Assembly: GCA_017305135.1 (NCBI GenBank)
Contig: JAFKNA010000004.1
Span: forward strand, 326,275 to 390,274
DNA length: 64,000 bases
Reading direction: 5' to 3'
Source: Lysobacterales bacterium
GTDB lineage: Bacteria; Pseudomonadota; Gammaproteobacteria; Xanthomonadales; Rhodanobacteraceae
Part shown: positions 1-8,178 of the stretch, one piece after another
How positions within the stretch are numbered: the first letter of the stretch is position 1
Layout of the letters: every line of letters begins with the position of its first letter
Position numbers and translations under genes: made by a program
The notes under the pieces: generated by a model
Databases searched by the model: none
Told to the model about the DNA's origin: nothing
The model's input: the letters and a program-made list of their open reading frames with translations, nothing else

Positions 1-120
1 GGGCGGCCGCTCGACGAATACTGGAGCGTCGACGTGCCGCCCGCGTCGCTGACGATCATCCACTGGAACTCCGGACGGCTGCGCCTGGATGCCGAAGAAG
101 AACGGAAGTCCGCGGCATGA
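1..120 (+). CDS. 3' end of a truncated gene, possibly histidine phosphatase family
   Basis: The reading frame is open from base 1 to TGA at 118-120, giving the last 39 residues of a protein cut by the window edge. The stretch VPPASLTIIHWNSGRLRL resembles the C-terminal strand of histidine-phosphatase (phosphoglycerate-mutase-like) proteins, which often end in an N/P-A-S-x-T-x-x motif followed by a short basic tail. That assignment is a guess from a short sequence. The stop overlaps the next start in an ATGA arrangement, so this gene is translationally coupled to the downstream glycosyltransferase and belongs to the same plus-strand operon. Confidence 0.4.
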   Translation, partial: GRPLDEYWSVDVPPASLTIIHWNSGRLRLDAEEERKSAA

Positions 121-1208
121 AGCTGGTGGTGTTCGGCCTCGCGGTGAGTTCGTCCTGGGGCAACGGTCATGCCACGCTGTGGCGCGGCCTGATCACCGCG
201 CTCAACCAGCTGGGCCATCGCGTGGTCTTCTTCGAGCGCGACCAGCCCTGGTACGCCGGGGCGCGCGACCTCACCGCCCTGCCCGGCGGCGAGCTGGTGA
301 TCTATCCCTCGTGGGGCGCGGTGCGTGAGCGCGCGCGGCGTGAACTCGCCGACGCCGACGCCGCCATGCTGACGTCCTATTGCCCGGATGCCGCCGAGGC
401 GCGCCGGACGATGCTGGATTCGCGCGCCATGCCGGTGTTCTACGACCTCGATACGCCGGTCACCCTCGAGCACATCGCGGCGGGTGAACGACCGGAATGG
501 ATCGGCCCGGGGCTGGAGTCCTTCGACCTGATCCTGAGCTACGCCGGCGGTCCCGCGCTGGAAGCCCTGCACCACCTCGGCGCGCGGCGCACCGCGCCGC
601 TGTATGGCCACGTCGATCCGGACAGCTACCGGCCGGCCGCGGCCGAGCCACGCTTCAGTGCTGCACTGTCCTGGCTCGGCACCTTCGCGGAGGACCGCCA
701 GGCGGCGCTCGAAGCCCTGTTCATCGAGCCCGCCCGGCGCCGGCCCGACCTCAGCTTCCTGATCGGCGGCGCGCAATACCCGGCCGATTTCCCCTGGACC
801 ACCAACATCCGCTTCGCGCGCCACGTCGCGCCGCCCGAGCACCCGGCCTTCCTGTGCTCGGCGCGGCTCAACCTCAACATCACCCGCGCGCCGATGGCGC
901 GGATGGGCTGGTGCCCCTCCGGACGGCTGTTCGAGGCCTCGGCCTGCGCTGCGCCGCTCCTCTCCGACCATTGGCCGGGGCTGGAGGACTTCTACCAGCC
1001 GGGTGGCGAGATCCTGGTCGCGCGCAGCACCGCGGATGCGCTGGCCGCGCTGGAGCTTGCCGACGCGGAATTGCGCCGCATCGGCCGCGCCGCGCGGGAG
1101 CGCACGCTGGCCGAACACACATCGCTGCATCGCGCCCGCGAACTGGTGGCGCGGCTGGAGGAAGCGCGGCATCCCCGGGCCGAGGCCCTGATCGAGGAGG
1201 AGGTCTGA
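117..1208 (+). CDS. CgeB-type glycosyltransferase
   Basis: 363 residues. The N-terminal half has a Rossmann-like start with the signature SSWGNGHAT near residues 12-20. The C-terminal half has a GT-B style donor-binding segment (NITRAPMARMGWCPSGRLFEAS) with the conserved S-x-R-x-F-E pattern of the CgeB/spore-maturation glycosyltransferase group (glycosyl transferase 1_2 type). It has no signal peptide or membrane segment, so a cytosolic or peripheral enzyme is expected. The start is fixed by ATGA overlap with the preceding stop. It is clearly paralogous to the minus-strand gene at 10282-11394, sharing the SSWGNGHAT block and a following ERD-x-PWYA block. Donor and acceptor sugars are unknown; a role in making the island's glycan is inferred from context. 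Confidence 0.8.
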   Translation: MKLVVFGLAVSSSWGNGHATLWRGLITALNQLGHRVVFFERDQPWYAGARDLTALPGGELVIYPSWGAVRERARRELADADAAMLTSYCPDAAEARRTMLDSRAMPVFYDLDTPVTLEHIAAGERPEWIGPGLESFDLILSYAGGPALEALHHLGARRTAPLYGHVDPDSYRPAAAEPRFSAALSWLGTFAEDRQAALEALFIEPARRRPDLSFLIGGAQYPADFPWTTNIRFARHVAPPEHPAFLCSARLNLNITRAPMARMGWCPSGRLFEASACAAPLLSDHWPGLEDFYQPGGEILVARSTADALAALELADAELRRIGRAARERTLAEHTSLHRARELVARLEEARHPRAEALIEEEV

Positions 1209-1210
1209 CC

Positions 1211-2011
1211 ATGTGGGGCATCATCCCCGCCGCCGGGCGCGGCACGCGCATCCAGCCGCTGGCGTTTTCCAAGGAACTGCTGCCGGTCGGCAGCCGCCTC
1301 GCTGGCGACGTGCAGCGTCCGCGCGCGGTGGCCGAATACCTGGTCGAGCGCATGCTGCGCGCCGGCGTCGACAAGATCTGCTTCGTGATCGGCGAGGGCA
1401 AGTCGGACATCCTCGAGTACTTCGGGGCCGAGTACAACGGCGTGCGCCTCGCCTACGTGGTGCAGCCGGGCGCGGCGGGCCTGTGCGACGCGCTGTTCCG
1501 CGCCCGCCCGCTGATCGGCGACGACGAGCAGGTGGTGATCGGCCTCCCCGACACGATCTGGTTCCCCGCCGACGCTCTCGCCGGGATGCCGGCCGACGAA
1601 CTCTCGTTCCTGCTGTTCCCGGTCGCCGAGCCGCAGTTCTTCGACGCCGTGCTGCTCGATGATGCCGATCGCGTGCTCGAGATCCGCGTCAAGCAGCCCG
1701 ATCCGGGCACGCACTGGATCTGGGGCGCATTCCGCATGCCGGCGCGCATCTTCGGCGAGCTGCACGAGCTGTGGCTGGCGCGCGATCCGCGCGACGAGTA
1801 CATCGGCACGCTGGTCAACGCCTGGCTGGCGGCGGGTGGGCGCGCACGCGGCTGTCGGCTTGGCGAGTCATACCTGGACGTCGGCACCCTCGGCGGCTAC
1901 CGCGCGGCGATGGCGATGCTGGCCGGGCGCGACGAGACCGCGCCCCCTGCCCCACCGGCTGGCGTGTCCGCGAGAACCGTCACCCATCAACCCGTCGAGG
2001 ACCTCTCATGA
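1211..2011 (+). CDS. sugar-phosphate nucleotidyltransferase
   Basis: 266 residues. The N-terminus MWGIIPAAGRGTRIQPL contains the G-x-G-T-R nucleotide-binding loop, followed by KELLPVG, both typical of RfbA/GalU-type nucleotidyltransferases that couple a sugar-1-phosphate to NTP. GLPDTIWF supplies the expected metal-binding aspartate, and SYLDVGTLGGY near the C-terminus is the usual DVGT motif. The ATG at 1211 lies two bases after the previous stop and the downstream gene starts at 2008 inside the stop (ATGA), so translation is coupled. Whether it uses dTTP, UTP, CTP or GTP cannot be told. It probably supplies activated sugar to the neighbouring CgeB-type transferases. The proline-rich tail after about residue 240 has no recognised role. 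Confidence 0.85.
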   Translation: MWGIIPAAGRGTRIQPLAFSKELLPVGSRLAGDVQRPRAVAEYLVERMLRAGVDKICFVIGEGKSDILEYFGAEYNGVRLAYVVQPGAAGLCDALFRARPLIGDDEQVVIGLPDTIWFPADALAGMPADELSFLLFPVAEPQFFDAVLLDDADRVLEIRVKQPDPGTHWIWGAFRMPARIFGELHELWLARDPRDEYIGTLVNAWLAAGGRARGCRLGESYLDVGTLGGYRAAMAMLAGRDETAPPAPPAGVSARTVTHQPVEDLS

Positions 2012-2940
2012 TCGAAGCGGCGATGATCTGGAACGAGCCCAACAACAAGTCGCACTGGGACCCGGAGATCGACCCCGACTGGTCGCGCTTCGCCGAGATG
2101 GCGAAGCTCGCCGGGCGCGCCATCCACGCCGCCAATCCCGACCTGCCGCGGGTGCTCGGCGGCATCTCGCCAATCGATCCGACTTTCATCCGCAACATGG
2201 AATCACGCGGCGTGCTGGACGAGGTGGACGTGGTCGCGGTGCATGGCTTTCCGCTGGACTGGAACCTCTGGTCCATCCACGATTGGCCGGACAAGATCGC
2301 CGAGATCGAGGCGGTCACCGACCGTCCGGTGTGGGTCAGCGAGGTGGGCGTGTCCAGCTTCGGCGCCGAGGAGGTGCAGGACTGGGGCCTGCAGCGCACC
2401 GCCGGACTCCTCGTCGGCCGCGTGCCGCGCATCCACTGGTACAGCCTGTACGACCTGCCGCGCACCTGGGAGGCCACCACGCGCCACAAGGAGGCCGAGG
2501 GTTCCTCCTACTACCGGCACTTCCACATGGGCCTGCTGCGCGAGGACGGAAGTCCCAAGCTCGCCCTGCGGACCTTCGCCCGCCATGCGCGCAGCATGGG
2601 CCTGTGCCAATGGCTCCATTTCGAGGACCACCGCCTCGACGAGGCCGTGGCCTGGCTGCGGCGCCTCGGCGTCAGGCACCTGCGCACCGGGCTGTCCTGG
2701 GCCGATAGTTTCCGCCCGAATGCGCTGCAGTGGTTCGACCGGCAGATGCGTGCGCTGGCCGATTTCGAGGTGACGGTCACGTTCTGCTTCACCCCCGAGC
2801 ACATGGGCATCGCGCCCCACCACACCAGCGCGCCGCGTGACCCGGCCGCCTTCGCCGATTTCTGCGCGCAGATGATCGAGCGTTACGCGCCGCCGCTTCC
2901 GGTGCCCCGCGAAGCGGCGGCGCTGGCGAGCCAGGCGTGA
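2008..2940 (+). CDS. clan-A glycoside hydrolase-like protein with permuted TIM barrel
   Basis: 310 residues. The protein opens at residue 6 with MIWNEPNN, the strand-4 acid/base motif of clan A glycosidases (predicted acid/base E10), and has [12 protein letters not shown] with a predicted nucleophile E112 on the strand-7 equivalent. Residues about 195-295 then read like barrel strands 1-3 ([40 protein letters not shown]), which normally precede the NEP motif. The order of elements therefore looks circularly permuted. No secretion signal is present. The start is fixed by ATGA overlap with the nucleotidyltransferase, and no upstream in-frame sequence supplies missing strands. Related proteins are often labelled beta-xylosidase, but the substrate is unknown; it may act on a cytosolic glycan intermediate or not be catalytic. 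Confidence 0.7.
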   Translation: MIEAAMIWNEPNNKSHWDPEIDPDWSRFAEMAKLAGRAIHAANPDLPRVLGGISPIDPTFIRNMESRGVLDEVDVVAVHGFPLDWNLWSIHDWPDKIAEIEAVTDRPVWVSEVGVSSFGAEEVQDWGLQRTAGLLVGRVPRIHWYSLYDLPRTWEATTRHKEAEGSSYYRHFHMGLLREDGSPKLALRTFARHARSMGLCQWLHFEDHRLDEAVAWLRRLGVRHLRTGLSWADSFRPNALQWFDRQMRALADFEVTVTFCFTPEHMGIAPHHTSAPRDPAAFADFCAQMIERYAPPLPVPREAAALASQA

Positions 2941-4151
2941 GCCGCGCCTTCGTTCTGGTGCTGGATTCGCTCGGCGTCGGCGGCGCGCCGGATGCCGCGC
3001 AGTGGGGCGACGTCGGCGCCGACACCCTGGGCCACATCGCCGCCCGCGCGGCCGCCGGCGACGCGGATCGCGCCGGCATGCGCAGCGGACCGCTGCACCT
3101 GCCCCACCTCGCCGCGCGCGGGCTTGGAGAAGCCTGCCGCGCGGCGACCGGGGCCGTGCCCGCCGGGCTCGATGGTGGACGCTGGAGCGAAGGCGCGGCG
3201 GGCTGCGCGGCGGAGGTCTCCAACGGCAAGGACTCGCAGACCGGGCACTGGGAAATCGCCGGCGTGCCGGTGCACGAGGCCTGGACCTATTTCCCGAAGC
3301 AGCGGCCGGCGTTTCCCGCGGAGCTGATCGACGCCCTGTGCGAGCAAGGCGGCATTGACGGCATCCTCGGCAACTGCCACGCCTCCGGTACCGCGATCAT
3401 CGCCGAGCTTGGCGAACAGCACCTCGCGACCGGGCGGCCGATCTGCTACACCTCGGCCGACAGCGTGTTCCAGATCGCCGCGCACGAGGAGGCCTTCGGC
3501 CTGGAGCGGCTGTATGGATTGTGCAAGCTGGCCCGGCGCCTGCTGGATCCGCTGCGGGTCGGGCGCGTCATCGCCCGTCCTTTCGTCGGCAGCGCGGGCG
3601 AGGGCTTCACGCGCACCACCAACCGCCACGACTACGGCATGCCGCCGCCGCCCGGCACGGTGCTGGAGCGTGCGCTGGCGGCCGGCCGCGAGGTGGTCTC
3701 GCTTGGCAAGATCGGCGATCTCTTCTGTCACGCGCATACCGGCACCGAGCACCAGGGCGGCCACAACGACGGCGTGTTCGAGCACCTGCTGGGCGCGACA
3801 CGCCGGCTCGGCGATGGCGGCTTCCTGTTCGCCAACTTCGTCGACTTCGACACCCTCTACGGCCACCGCCGCGACACGCCGGGATACGCGGCGGCGCTGG
3901 AGGCCTTCGATGCACGCCTGCCGGAATTCCTGGAGTGCCTGCGCGAAGACGACCTCGTCATCGTCACCGGCGACCATGGCTGCGATCCCACCTGGCCGGG
4001 CTCCGACCACACCCGCGAGTGCATCCCGGTGGTGGCCTTCGGGCCGGGCCGGCCGCGACGCCCACTCGGCCGGCGCGACAGCTTCGCCGACATAGGCGCC
4101 AGCGTGGTGCGGCATCTCGGCCTGCCGGCGGAATTCGCGACCGCCTTCTGA
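2937..4151 (+). CDS. deoB: phosphopentomutase-like enzyme (DeoB family)
   Basis: 404 residues, the usual DeoB length. DeoB interconverts ribose- or deoxyribose-1-phosphate and the 5-phosphate. Family landmarks are all visible: [16 protein letters not shown] at the N-terminus with metal-binding D10, the conserved [14 protein letters not shown] block, [13 protein letters not shown] and [17 protein letters not shown] near the C-terminus. The phosphate-accepting residue, threonine in the GKDT motif of characterised enzymes, is serine here ([11 protein letters not shown]100). GTG start overlaps the preceding stop (GTGA). A nucleoside-catabolism gene would normally sit with deoA/deoD/cdd; its place in a glycan operon suggests it makes a pentose-1-phosphate for the nearby nucleotidyltransferase. 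That role is inference. Confidence 0.85.
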   Translation: MSRAFVLVLDSLGVGGAPDAAQWGDVGADTLGHIAARAAAGDADRAGMRSGPLHLPHLAARGLGEACRAATGAVPAGLDGGRWSEGAAGCAAEVSNGKDSQTGHWEIAGVPVHEAWTYFPKQRPAFPAELIDALCEQGGIDGILGNCHASGTAIIAELGEQHLATGRPICYTSADSVFQIAAHEEAFGLERLYGLCKLARRLLDPLRVGRVIARPFVGSAGEGFTRTTNRHDYGMPPPPGTVLERALAAGREVVSLGKIGDLFCHAHTGTEHQGGHNDGVFEHLLGATRRLGDGGFLFANFVDFDTLYGHRRDTPGYAAALEAFDARLPEFLECLREDDLVIVTGDHGCDPTWPGSDHTRECIPVVAFGPGRPRRPLGRRDSFADIGASVVRHLGLPAEFATAF

Positions 4152-4153
4152 AC

Positions 4154-5104
4154 ATGGCCGGGGAAGCCGACCCCTGGATGGCCGCGATGCGCCGGGGCGA
4201 TTTCACCGCGGCGTGGGCGATCAGCGACCGCGTGCTGCGCAAGTACCCGGTCGGGCCCGGCGAAGCCGCCCTGCCCCGGCATGAGCAGCGCCTCTGGGAC
4301 GGGCGCGCGCTGGACGGGAAGCGGGTGCTGGTCCACTGCTACCACGGGCTGGGCGACACGCTCCAGTTCGTGCGCCTGCTGCCCTTGCTGCGCGCGCGCT
4401 GCCGGCAGCTGGTGCTGTGGGCGCAACCGGCGCTGCTCGGCCTGCTGGACGGGATTGCCGGCGCCGACCGCGTGCTGCCCCTCCACGACGGCGCCCCGGA
4501 GGTGGAGCGCGATGCCGACGTCGAGCTGATGGAGCTGCCGCACATCCTGCGGCTCGGCGTGAGCGAAATACCGCCTCCGGCCCGCTTTCCCGCGGTCGCT
4601 GCCTGGCGCCCACGCAGTCCCGCCCGGAATCCCCTCCGCATCGGCATCGCCTGGCGGGCCGGCGAATGGAACCCGACGCGCTCATTGCCGGAGGCGTCGC
4701 TCCGCTGGCTCGACGAGGTACCCGGCATCGAGTGCCACTCGCTGCAGTACCCCGGACGGCCGCGGCCCTTCCGCGCCGCCGAACTCGCCTGCCGGGATCT
4801 CGTCGAACTCGCCCGGCGCATGCGCGCGCTCGATGCGGTCGTCTCGGTGGACAGCATGCCGGCCCATCTCGCCGGCACGCTGGGCGTCCCCGCGTGGATC
4901 CTCCTGCCCGAACCCTGCGACTGGCGCTGGATGACCGTGCGTCGCGATACACCGTGGTATCCGCGCATGCGGCTCCTGCGCCAGGCGCGGCCCGGGGACT
5001 GGGCCCGGCCGCTTGCAGAGCTTCGCGCCGCGTTGACGGCATGGGCGGGGATGGCCGGAACCGCGCCACGATGTCCGGCCGGGATGCCGACGGCGCAAGC
5101 CTGA
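4154..5104 (+). CDS. GT9-like glycosyltransferase (heptosyltransferase-like)
   Basis: 316 residues. YHGLGDTLQFVRLLPLL, GIAWRAGEWNPTRSLP and VVSVDSMPAHLAGTLGVPAW, followed by a DWRWM..PWYPRMRLLRQ segment, match the C-terminal transferase domain found in TPR/glycosyltransferase-family-9 fusion proteins. Here the TPR part is absent: only about 50 residues precede the transferase fold. The ATG at 4154 is two bases after the deoB stop, so it is the last gene of this plus-strand operon. The acceptor is unknown. The following 158 bases lack a gene until the sigma-54-type promoter at 5191. Confidence 0.75.
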   Translation: MAGEADPWMAAMRRGDFTAAWAISDRVLRKYPVGPGEAALPRHEQRLWDGRALDGKRVLVHCYHGLGDTLQFVRLLPLLRARCRQLVLWAQPALLGLLDGIAGADRVLPLHDGAPEVERDADVELMELPHILRLGVSEIPPPARFPAVAAWRPRSPARNPLRIGIAWRAGEWNPTRSLPEASLRWLDEVPGIECHSLQYPGRPRPFRAAELACRDLVELARRMRALDAVVSVDSMPAHLAGTLGVPAWILLPEPCDWRWMTVRRDTPWYPRMRLLRQARPGDWARPLAELRAALTAWAGMAGTAPRCPAGMPTAQA

Positions 5105-5190
5105 GCGCGGATCGGCAGGACCGCGGAAACTCTTACCTCCGTATGAACGGATTGCCCGCATGCACCCGTCGTTCCGCATTCCTTCAGGCT

Positions 5191-5206
5191 TGGCACACCC
5201 CATGCT
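5191..5206 (+). promoter_or_regulatory. sigma-54 (-24/-12) promoter of small gene/hybrid kinase
   Basis: TGGCACACCCCATGCT matches the sigma-54 consensus TGGCACG-N4-TTGCW at 10 of 12 defined positions with exact GG-N10-GC spacing. The GC is 57 bases upstream of the ATG at 5263. It is one of five such matches placed before genes in this window. Confidence 0.6.
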
Positions 5207-5262
5207 TCCTGTTCCATGGGGGCCCGGCACGCCGGGTCCGATCCATCGGAGAGGAGAGCGCC

Positions 5263-5505
5263 ATGAACGAGTGGATTGCGACGGCCAACGCCCTGCCCCG
5301 GCACGGCGATTGCGTGGAATTCGTGGTGGAGCGGCGCGGCGCGGTCCTGCAGGGTCGCTTCGAGAACAGCGCGTTCATTTCACGCTGGTCCTGCTATTCG
5401 CCGGCCGACATCAGCGAGTGGCGTATGATTGCCGCCGATCCCGCAATGCAGACCTGGAAGCCGTCGCGGCGGCGCCGCTTCCACGCGACCTTGCGGAATG
5501 CCTGA
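5263..5505 (+). CDS. small protein of unknown function
   Basis: 80 residues, beginning MNEWIATANALPRHGDCVEF. The start is supported by a strong purine-rich ribosome site (GGAGAGGAGAG) about 7 bases upstream. The first 55 residues look like a compact beta-rich fold ending in SPADISEWRMI, reminiscent of small WI-x(5)-LP proteins such as DUF551, but I cannot assign it. The tail after residue 65 is basic (KPSRRRRFHATLRNA). No signal peptide or membrane segment is seen. It follows a sigma-54-type promoter and is followed 91 bases later by the hybrid kinase (or overlaps it if that gene starts at 5498), so the two are probably co-transcribed. Confidence 0.6.
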   Translation: MNEWIATANALPRHGDCVEFVVERRGAVLQGRFENSAFISRWSCYSPADISEWRMIAADPAMQTWKPSRRRRFHATLRNA

Positions 5506-5596
5506 AGGGGTGAGCGCCGCCCGCGGCGCAAACAGGGCAAGCTGCGAATCCGGAGGAAGCCGTGACTGGGCCGCCAGCCTGGAAGGACATGTGGTG

Positions 5597-8110
5597 ATGG
5601 TCGGGTTGGAAGACACCTGGAGCCGGGGCGACGATCTCGCAGCCTGGGAGTTGCTGCGTTGCGCATTCGCGGCGCTCGACCGCGAGCAGGATCCGGCCTG
5701 CGTGGCCCAGGCCGCCATCGACGCCGCCGTGGAACTTGCCGGCGCCGAACTTGGCGTATTGCTCTACGAACCCGATGGCGAGGCTGGATACCGGCGGCAT
5801 GCCGTGTCCGGAACGCTGCCGATCCTGCCGCAAGGCGCTTCGGCGACGGCGGTCGCCCTGCATCTGCTCCCCTGCTCGGTCGGCCCCGGTCCCAGGCACT
5901 GCAGCGATGTGACCGAAAGCCTGGCGGAAGACGCGGCCATTCGGTCATCGGGCATCCGCAACTGCCTGGCCGTGCCGGTGGCCCTTGCTGGCGGTGAGCC
6001 ACAGGGCCGCATCGTCCTTGGCCACTCCCGCCCGGGCATGTTCCGCGCCCACGCGGAAGCGGCGGTGGGCGCGCTTGCCGCCTACCTCGCCCGGGTGATC
6101 GGCAACCGGCGCGCCGCACCGGCCGCGGGTGCGGTGGAGACGACGGGATTCAGCGAAGCCGTTGAGCAACGCGTCACCGAGCGCACCGAGGAACTGCGGC
6201 GCAACGAGTTGCAGCTGGAACGGCTGATCTCCGGGATCGCCGATTATGCCATCTTCCTGCTCGACGCCGACGGCCTGGTGCAGACCTGGAACACCGGTGC
6301 CGAGCGCAGCACCGGCTATGCCGCGGCGGAAGTCATTGGCAACCATTTCAGCTGCTTCTACACGCCCGAGGATCGCGCCGCCGGCGCGCCCGCGCATTCG
6401 CTCTCGACCGCCCGCGACAAGGGCATCTACGAGGCGGAAGGCTGGCGCATCCGCAAGGACGGCACGCGCTACTGGGCCAGCGTGCTGCTCGACGCGATCC
6501 ACGACGCCGAGGGCAACGTCGTCGGCTTCGCCAAGGTCACCCGCGACATGACCGAGCGCCGTGCGCTCGAAGAGCACCTGCACCAGGCGCGGCGCATGGA
6601 GGCCATCGGCCGCCTCACCGGAGGCGTGGCGCACGACTTCAACAACCTGCTCACGGTCATCCTCGGCAACCTCGACACGATCTGCCGCGAGACCGCTTCG
6701 ATGCCGCAGCTCCACATCGCTGCGGACGACGCGATGCGGGCGGCCAAGCGCTCGGCCACCCTGACCCGCCAGCTTCTCGCCTTCTCGCGCCGGCAGCCGC
6801 TGAATCCGCAGCCCACCGACGTCAACCGCCTCGTCGGCAGCGTGGCGGGACTGCTGCGGCGCACCTTCGGCGAAACCATCGCCATCGCCACCGACCTCGG
6901 TGATGGCGTGGCACTCGCCAGGGTGGATGCGACGCAGCTCGAAAGCGCGCTGATCAACCTCGCCATGAACGCGCGCGACGTGATGCCCGCCGGCGGCGTG
7001 CTGGCGATCTCCACCACGCCGGCGCGCCTCGAGGATCCCGATGAGGGCCTGCTGCACGGCGATCCCAGGGACTACATCCTGATCTCGGTGGCCGATTCGG
7101 GCCCCGGCATGACCGAGGAGGTGCGCGAGCATGCCTTCGAGCCCTTCTTCACGACCAAGCCCCTGGGGCGCGGCACGGGCCTCGGCCTCAGCCAGGTATA
7201 CGGGTTCGTGCGCCAGTCGGGCGGACACGTCAGGATCCGCAGCGATCCCGGGCATGGCACCACGGTCACCATCGCGCTGCCCCGGCATGCTGCGGCGCCG
7301 GGCGGGGAAATCCTCCACGACGGCCCCGAGGCCGCGCCACGGCCCCGGGGCGAAGCCGGCGCCGCCGCCACCATCCTGCTGGTCGAGGACAATGACGGCG
7401 TGCGCCGCTTCAGCGCCGTGGCACTGCGCGATCTCGGCTTCACCGTGATCGAGGCGCCCGACGCGGAACTCGCGCTGGAGCGGCTGGACGAGGAGCCCGG
7501 GATCGACCTGCTCTTCACCGACATCGGCCTGCCGCGCATGAGCGGCGACAAGCTGGCCGAAGAGGCGCTGAGGCGCCGTCCTGGCCTGCGTGTGCTCTAT
7601 ACGACGGGCTACGCGCCGGACGCGATCGCCGACCTGCCGGGCCTGGTCGAAGGCGTCAATCTGCTGCGCAAGCCCTACATGCGCGAGCAGGCGCTGGAGC
7701 GGATCCGCGCGGTCCTTGCCGCGCCGGACGGCGGCACGCGCGCGTTCCGCCTGCTGGTCGTCGAGGACGATCCGCTGCTGCGTGACCTCACCGCGCGCAT
7801 GCTGGCGGAGATGCACGTCGAGGTGCACGTGGCAGGCTCGGTGGCGGAGGTCCGATCCCTGGTCGGGCGGGGGCGGAGTTTCGATGCCGCGCTGGTCGAC
7901 CTCGAACTCGGCGACGGCCACGGCCGCGACGCGGCCCTGGTCCTCCGTTCCCGCCAACGCGATCTCCCGATCATCCTGACCAGCGGATTCGGCGATGCCG
8001 ACCTTGAGCAGGTCGATCTCGAGGGCGAGGTCGAGATCCTCCGCAAGCCCTACAGCCGCGATGAGTTGCGTCGCCTGGTCATCGGAGTCCGTGCAGCGGC
8101 GGCAGCCTGA
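5597..8110 (+). CDS. hybrid histidine kinase (GAF-PAS-HK-REC-REC)
   Basis: 837 residues from the chosen ATG; GGAAGG lies 10 bases upstream. An in-frame ATG at 5498 would add 33 residues and overlap the previous gene. Domains in order: GAF (about 25-155), a short coiled linker (VEQRVTERTEELRRNE), PAS with PAC (about 205-325, YAIFLLDADGLVQTWN), phospho-acceptor H-box GGVAHDFNN, ATPase with N box LINLAMNARDVMP, DSGPGM and GRGTGLGLS, then two receiver domains, each ending in an RKPY segment. No transmembrane helix is visible, so sensing is probably cytoplasmic. The twin receivers suggest a phosphorelay. It sits between the two arms of the glycan island and is a candidate partner of the sigma-54 activator at 22140; the pairing is inference. 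Confidence 0.9.
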   Translation: MVGLEDTWSRGDDLAAWELLRCAFAALDREQDPACVAQAAIDAAVELAGAELGVLLYEPDGEAGYRRHAVSGTLPILPQGASATAVALHLLPCSVGPGPRHCSDVTESLAEDAAIRSSGIRNCLAVPVALAGGEPQGRIVLGHSRPGMFRAHAEAAVGALAAYLARVIGNRRAAPAAGAVETTGFSEAVEQRVTERTEELRRNELQLERLISGIADYAIFLLDADGLVQTWNTGAERSTGYAAAEVIGNHFSCFYTPEDRAAGAPAHSLSTARDKGIYEAEGWRIRKDGTRYWASVLLDAIHDAEGNVVGFAKVTRDMTERRALEEHLHQARRMEAIGRLTGGVAHDFNNLLTVILGNLDTICRETASMPQLHIAADDAMRAAKRSATLTRQLLAFSRRQPLNPQPTDVNRLVGSVAGLLRRTFGETIAIATDLGDGVALARVDATQLESALINLAMNARDVMPAGGVLAISTTPARLEDPDEGLLHGDPRDYILISVADSGPGMTEEVREHAFEPFFTTKPLGRGTGLGLSQVYGFVRQSGGHVRIRSDPGHGTTVTIALPRHAAAPGGEILHDGPEAAPRPRGEAGAAATILLVEDNDGVRRFSAVALRDLGFTVIEAPDAELALERLDEEPGIDLLFTDIGLPRMSGDKLAEEALRRRPGLRVLYTTGYAPDAIADLPGLVEGVNLLRKPYMREQALERIRAVLAAPDGGTRAFRLLVVEDDPLLRDLTARMLAEMHVEVHVAGSVAEVRSLVGRGRSFDAALVDLELGDGHGRDAALVLRSRQRDLPIILTSGFGDADLEQVDLEGEVEILRKPYSRDELRRLVIGVRAAAAA

Positions 8111-8178
8111 GGTCGGGAGACCCGTTGCGCCCGCGCGCATGCTGCCGGGGGTTGCCCGGTTCGCGCTCGAACGCGCCG

